Source: a bacterium
GTDB taxonomy: Bacteria; Sumerlaeota; Sumerlaeia; MVZB01
Assembly (NCBI GenBank): GCA_023480605.1
Contig: JAMCWS010000070.1
Coordinates: 1-8,656, forward strand
DNA length: 8,656 nucleotides
Direction of reading: 5' to 3'
Every line of letters begins with the position of its first letter. The first letter of the stretch is position 1. Of the stretch, positions 6,581 through 8,656 are shown piece after piece. The notes under the pieces are model-generated. The model was given only the letters and a program-made list of their open reading frames with translations, made no database searches and was not told the origin of the DNA. The position numbers and the translations under genes were made by a program.

Positions 6581-6596
6581 GTGATTGCGCGATCAC
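6581..6596. promoter_or_regulatory. Candidate operator: 16-bp near-perfect palindrome with central CG
   Basis: GTGATTGCGCGATCAC equals its reverse complement at 14 of 16 positions; only positions 6 and 11 break the symmetry. The axis falls on a CG step, as in LacI/GalR-family operators, which commonly control sugar importers. It lies about 225 bp upstream of the binding-protein start and about 35 bp upstream of that operon's candidate -35 box, between the divergent genes. No regulator gene is in the window, so the assignment rests only on shape and position. Confidence 0.4.
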
Positions 6597-6691
6597 GATC
6601 AAGAAATGCCGCGCGCCGGAACTGGATCGAAGCGCGGATTTTCGTCCCATTTCGCGGGCGATCGCGGCTATGATGAAGCGCCCCATGCACG

Positions 6692-6717
6692 GCGGGGCGG
6701 CCCCGCGCCGGGCGGGG
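6692..6717 (+). other. Two mutually exclusive GC hairpins in the recD2 leader
   Basis: CCCCGC at 6701-6706 can pair with GCGGGG upstream (6692-6697, 3-nt loop) or with GCGGGG downstream (6712-6717, 5-nt loop). Both stems are perfect 6-bp all-GC helices sharing one arm, and the two outer arms belong to a direct repeat GGCGGGGC (6691-6698 and 6711-6718). The structure ends 28 nt before the recD2 ATG. It could affect translation or be a chance result of GC-rich sequence. Confidence 0.4.
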
Positions 6718-6745
6718 CACTCCAATCGCGGGCGGATTGCGCCTG

Positions 6746-8656
6746 ATGACACAGTCCGAAACTCCCACCCCACCGGTTCCGGCCGGCCGGCCGGCCGCTC
6801 CCGGAGGCGAACCCGAGCCCCAGCGCCTGGCCGGTTCGGTCGTGCGCATCACTTACCAGAATCCCGAAAACGGCTACTGCGTCGTCAAACTCGATCCCGA
6901 GGGGCCGGTCGATCCCCGCCACGCCATCGAGGGAGGACTGATCGCCGTCGTCGGCGTGCTGCCGGGAATCGAGATTGGCCAGACAATCCAGCTCGAAGGC
7001 GAATGGGGCCGCGATCCCAAATACGGCCCCCAGTTCCGGGCCAAGTGGTTCAAGCCCAGCCTGCCCACCGGCCCGCGCGGGATGGAGGTCTACCTGTCCT
7101 CGGGGGCGGTCAAGGGGATCGGTTCGGTGACGGCGCGGCGGATCGTCGCCCGGTTCGGTGAGGAGACTTTCGACGTACTCGACCATCACATCGAACGCTT
7201 GCGCGAGGTGCCGGGGATCGGCCGCAAGACCCTCCAGCGCATCAAGGCCGAATGGGCCCAGGCGCGCGGCGACCGCGAATTGGTGACCTTCCTGGGCGAG
7301 CACGGCGTCTCGCCGGCCATCGCCGCCCGCCTGCGCAAAACCTACGGTGAGGCGGCCCTTTCGATCGTGCGCAGCAACCCCTACCGCCTCACGGCCGACG
7401 TGCGCGGCATCGGCTTCATGCGCGCCGACGCCATCGCCCAGAAGATGGGCCTGGCCCCCGACGCCCCCGAGCGCATCGACGCCGCGTTGGCCCACGTCCT
7501 CGAACGCCAGGCCGAAGAGGGTCACACTTACCTGCCGCGCCCGCGCCTGGAAGAACTGGCCGAGGAGTTGCTGCGCGTGCCGCGCGAGGGCATCGCCGGG
7601 CGGCTCGGCGAGATGATCGAAAAGGAGAAGGTCGCCGTCGAGACGATGGTCGGCGCGGCGTCCGGCGAAGGCGAAACGGCCGTCTTCATCACCAGCCTGC
7701 ACGAGGCCGAGCGGCGGCTGGCCGAGAAGATCCGCCGTCTGCTGGCCTCGCCCAAGAACCTGCCGCGCGTCGACGCCGTGGCCGCCCTGGCCGACTTCGA
7801 GCAGCGCACGCGCTTCCGCCTCGCCCCGGCTCAGCGCGAGGCCGTCCTGGCCTTGGCGCGCGGCGGGATGCTGATCCTGACGGGCGGGCCGGGCACGGGC
7901 AAGACGACCACCGTGCGCTCGATCATCGAGCTTTTCCGCCTGGGGCGGCTCACCGTCAAGCTGGCGGCCCCCACCGGACGCGCCGCCCGCCGCCTCTCCG
8001 AGACAGCCCGCCTGCCGGCCGAAACCATCCATCGCCTGCTCAACTACCAGGCCCACCTGGGCCGGTTCGGGCGCGACACCGCCAACCCGATCGAGGCCGA
8101 CCTGGTCATCGTCGACGAGGCCTCGATGCTCGACGCGCCGCTGGCGGCCAGCCTGCTCGACGCCATCCACCCGCGCACCTGCCTGGTGTTGGTGGGCGAC
8201 GAGGACCAGCTCCCCTCGGTGGGGCCGGGCAACGTGCTGGGCGACCTGATGGCGGCGGCCGTCATGCCCGTGGCGCGGCTGACCGAGATTTTCCGCCAGG
8301 CGGGCGAAAGCCTGATCGTCACCAACGCGCATCGCATCAACCGCGGCCTCATGCCCTACCTCAAGCCGCCCGAACCGGCGCCGGGGCGCGAGCCCGACTT
8401 CTTCTTCATCGAGCGCGAGGATCCCTTCCAAGCCATCGACGTGATTAAAACCCTCGTGCGCGAGCGCATCCCGCGGAAATTCCACCTCGACCCCCATGAG
8501 GACATCCAGATTTTGACCCCGATGCGGCGCGGCGATCTGGGCGTCGAGGCGCTCAACGACGAATTGCGCCGGCTGCTGAACCCGCGCGCCGGCGCGGCCG
8601 GCACCGCGGCGGCCAACCCCGGCGCGAGTGGCGGCCGCCCCATGCCGTTCGCCGCC
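6746..8656 (+). CDS. recD2: ATP-dependent DNA helicase RecD2 (RecD/TraA family), C-terminus cut by right edge
   Basis: RecD2 is a 5'-3' superfamily 1B DNA helicase found mostly in bacteria without RecBCD, where it acts in DNA repair and replication-fork processing. From the ATG at 6746 the frame stays open to the edge, 637 codons. After a Pro-rich start (1-25) comes the RecD2-specific N-terminal beta domain, AGSVVRITYQNPENGYCVVK (28-47). Tandem helix-hairpin-helix motifs follow, around KGIG (123-126) and PGIG (156-159). The helicase core has Walker A GGPGTGKTT (380-388), Walker B/DEAD-like VDEAS (456-460), GDEDQLPSVG (484-493) and LTEIFRQ, then LTPMRRGDLGVEALNDELRR near the end. The family is usually 700-800 residues, so roughly 100 or more are missing, including the last motifs. 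The final stretch after LLNPR is Ala/Gly-rich. Only a weak GGCGGA precedes the ATG. The gene is transcribed away from the importer operon. Confidence 0.95.
   Translation, partial: MTQSETPTPPVPAGRPAAPGGEPEPQRLAGSVVRITYQNPENGYCVVKLDPEGPVDPRHAIEGGLIAVVGVLPGIEIGQTIQLEGEWGRDPKYGPQFRAKWFKPSLPTGPRGMEVYLSSGAVKGIGSVTARRIVARFGEETFDVLDHHIERLREVPGIGRKTLQRIKAEWAQARGDRELVTFLGEHGVSPAIAARLRKTYGEAALSIVRSNPYRLTADVRGIGFMRADAIAQKMGLAPDAPERIDAALAHVLERQAEEGHTYLPRPRLEELAEELLRVPREGIAGRLGEMIEKEKVAVETMVGAASGEGETAVFITSLHEAERRLAEKIRRLLASPKNLPRVDAVAALADFEQRTRFRLAPAQREAVLALARGGMLILTGGPGTGKTTTVRSIIELFRLGRLTVKLAAPTGRAARRLSETARLPAETIHRLLNYQAHLGRFGRDTANPIEADLVIVDEASMLDAPLAASLLDAIHPRTCLVLVGDEDQLPSVGPGNVLGDLMAAAVMPVARLTEIFRQAGESLIVTNAHRINRGLMPYLKPPEPAPGREPDFFFIEREDPFQAIDVIKTLVRERIPRKFHLDPHEDIQILTPMRRGDLGVEALNDELRRLLNPRAGAAGTAAANPGASGGRPMPFAA
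6779..6796 (+). repeat. Short CCGG tetranucleotide run in the recD2 5' coding end
   Basis: Four and a half CCGG units run without interruption, 33 nt after the recD2 start codon. The run is self-complementary and encodes part of a Pro/Ala/Gly/Arg linker. Because the unit is 4 nt, loss or gain of one unit would shift the reading frame just after initiation. The tract is short for a slippage hotspot. Confidence 0.6.

Larger units (their letters stand above)
6358..6745. promoter_or_regulatory. Divergent intergenic region between the ABC importer operon and recD2
   Basis: This 388-bp stretch has no convincing gene and must hold the outward promoters of both units. It is more AT-rich than its surroundings at 6400-6580. 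Candidates towards the importer are TTGCGG (6547-6542) with TATACG (6525-6520) at 16-nt spacing, and TATACT (6455-6450) without a recognisable -35. Towards recD2, TATGAT at 6669-6674 resembles a -10 box but lacks a good -35 partner. A 16-bp palindrome (6581-6596) and paired GC hairpins (6692-6717) are listed separately. Open frames that cross the region on either strand show no family resemblance. Confidence 0.6.

Noticed and set aside
6358..6852. Minus-strand open frame of 164 codons in the divergent region
   Set aside because: It crosses the recD2 start, has a biased Arg/Pro composition, shows no family resemblance, and lacks a convincing ribosome-binding site.
6668..8497. Minus-strand open frame of 609 codons opposite recD2
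   Set aside because: The plus-strand frame carries the full run of RecD2 helicase motifs. The minus frame is dominated by Gly, Ala, Asp and His, and arises from strong third-position GC bias.

Overview
This is a GC-rich bacterial chromosomal stretch (GC looks to be about 60-65%, not computed) with tight coding and no phage, insertion-sequence, CRISPR, tRNA or rRNA signature. The gene set is bacillithiol synthesis (BshA), a heme chaperone (HemW), a carbohydrate ABC importer and a RecD2-type helicase. It fits a free-living, probably little-studied bacterium that makes bacillithiol and may lack RecBCD. The sequence alone does not fix the phylum.

Layout: six genes lie on the minus strand and one on the plus strand, diverging from a 388-bp intergenic region at 6358-6745. 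Reading leftwards from there, a sugar ABC importer operon comes first. It encodes a substrate-binding protein (4966-6357), a MalF-like permease (3929-4969) and a MalG-like permease (3091-3942), with 4-bp and 14-bp overlaps and no ATPase gene. Next, after a 147-bp gap with two strong inverted repeats, is hemW (1804-2943). Then comes bshA (362-1570), and finally the 5' part of a hexapeptide-repeat N-acetyltransferase (174 to beyond the left edge). Rightwards from the divergent region, recD2 (6746 to beyond the right edge) is read as its first 637 codons.

Functionally, the importer should take up a sugar or oligosaccharide using an ATPase encoded elsewhere. HemW handles heme, BshA makes the GlcNAc-malate precursor of the thiol bacillithiol, and the acetyltransferase probably serves surface-polysaccharide sugar synthesis. 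Apart from the importer these are housekeeping genes, and no single pathway unites the window.

The most unusual feature is an array of 63-bp (21-codon) tandem repeats. The last 20 codons plus stop of hemW are followed, in the same frame, by two further copies in the hemW-bshA gap. Other points are a promoter-like sequence placed so that hemW mRNA would begin at its ATG, a 16-bp near-perfect palindrome with a central CG in the divergent region, and two mutually exclusive GC hairpins just before recD2. I see ordinary gene families with some unusual local DNA architecture, and no convincing new multi-gene system.
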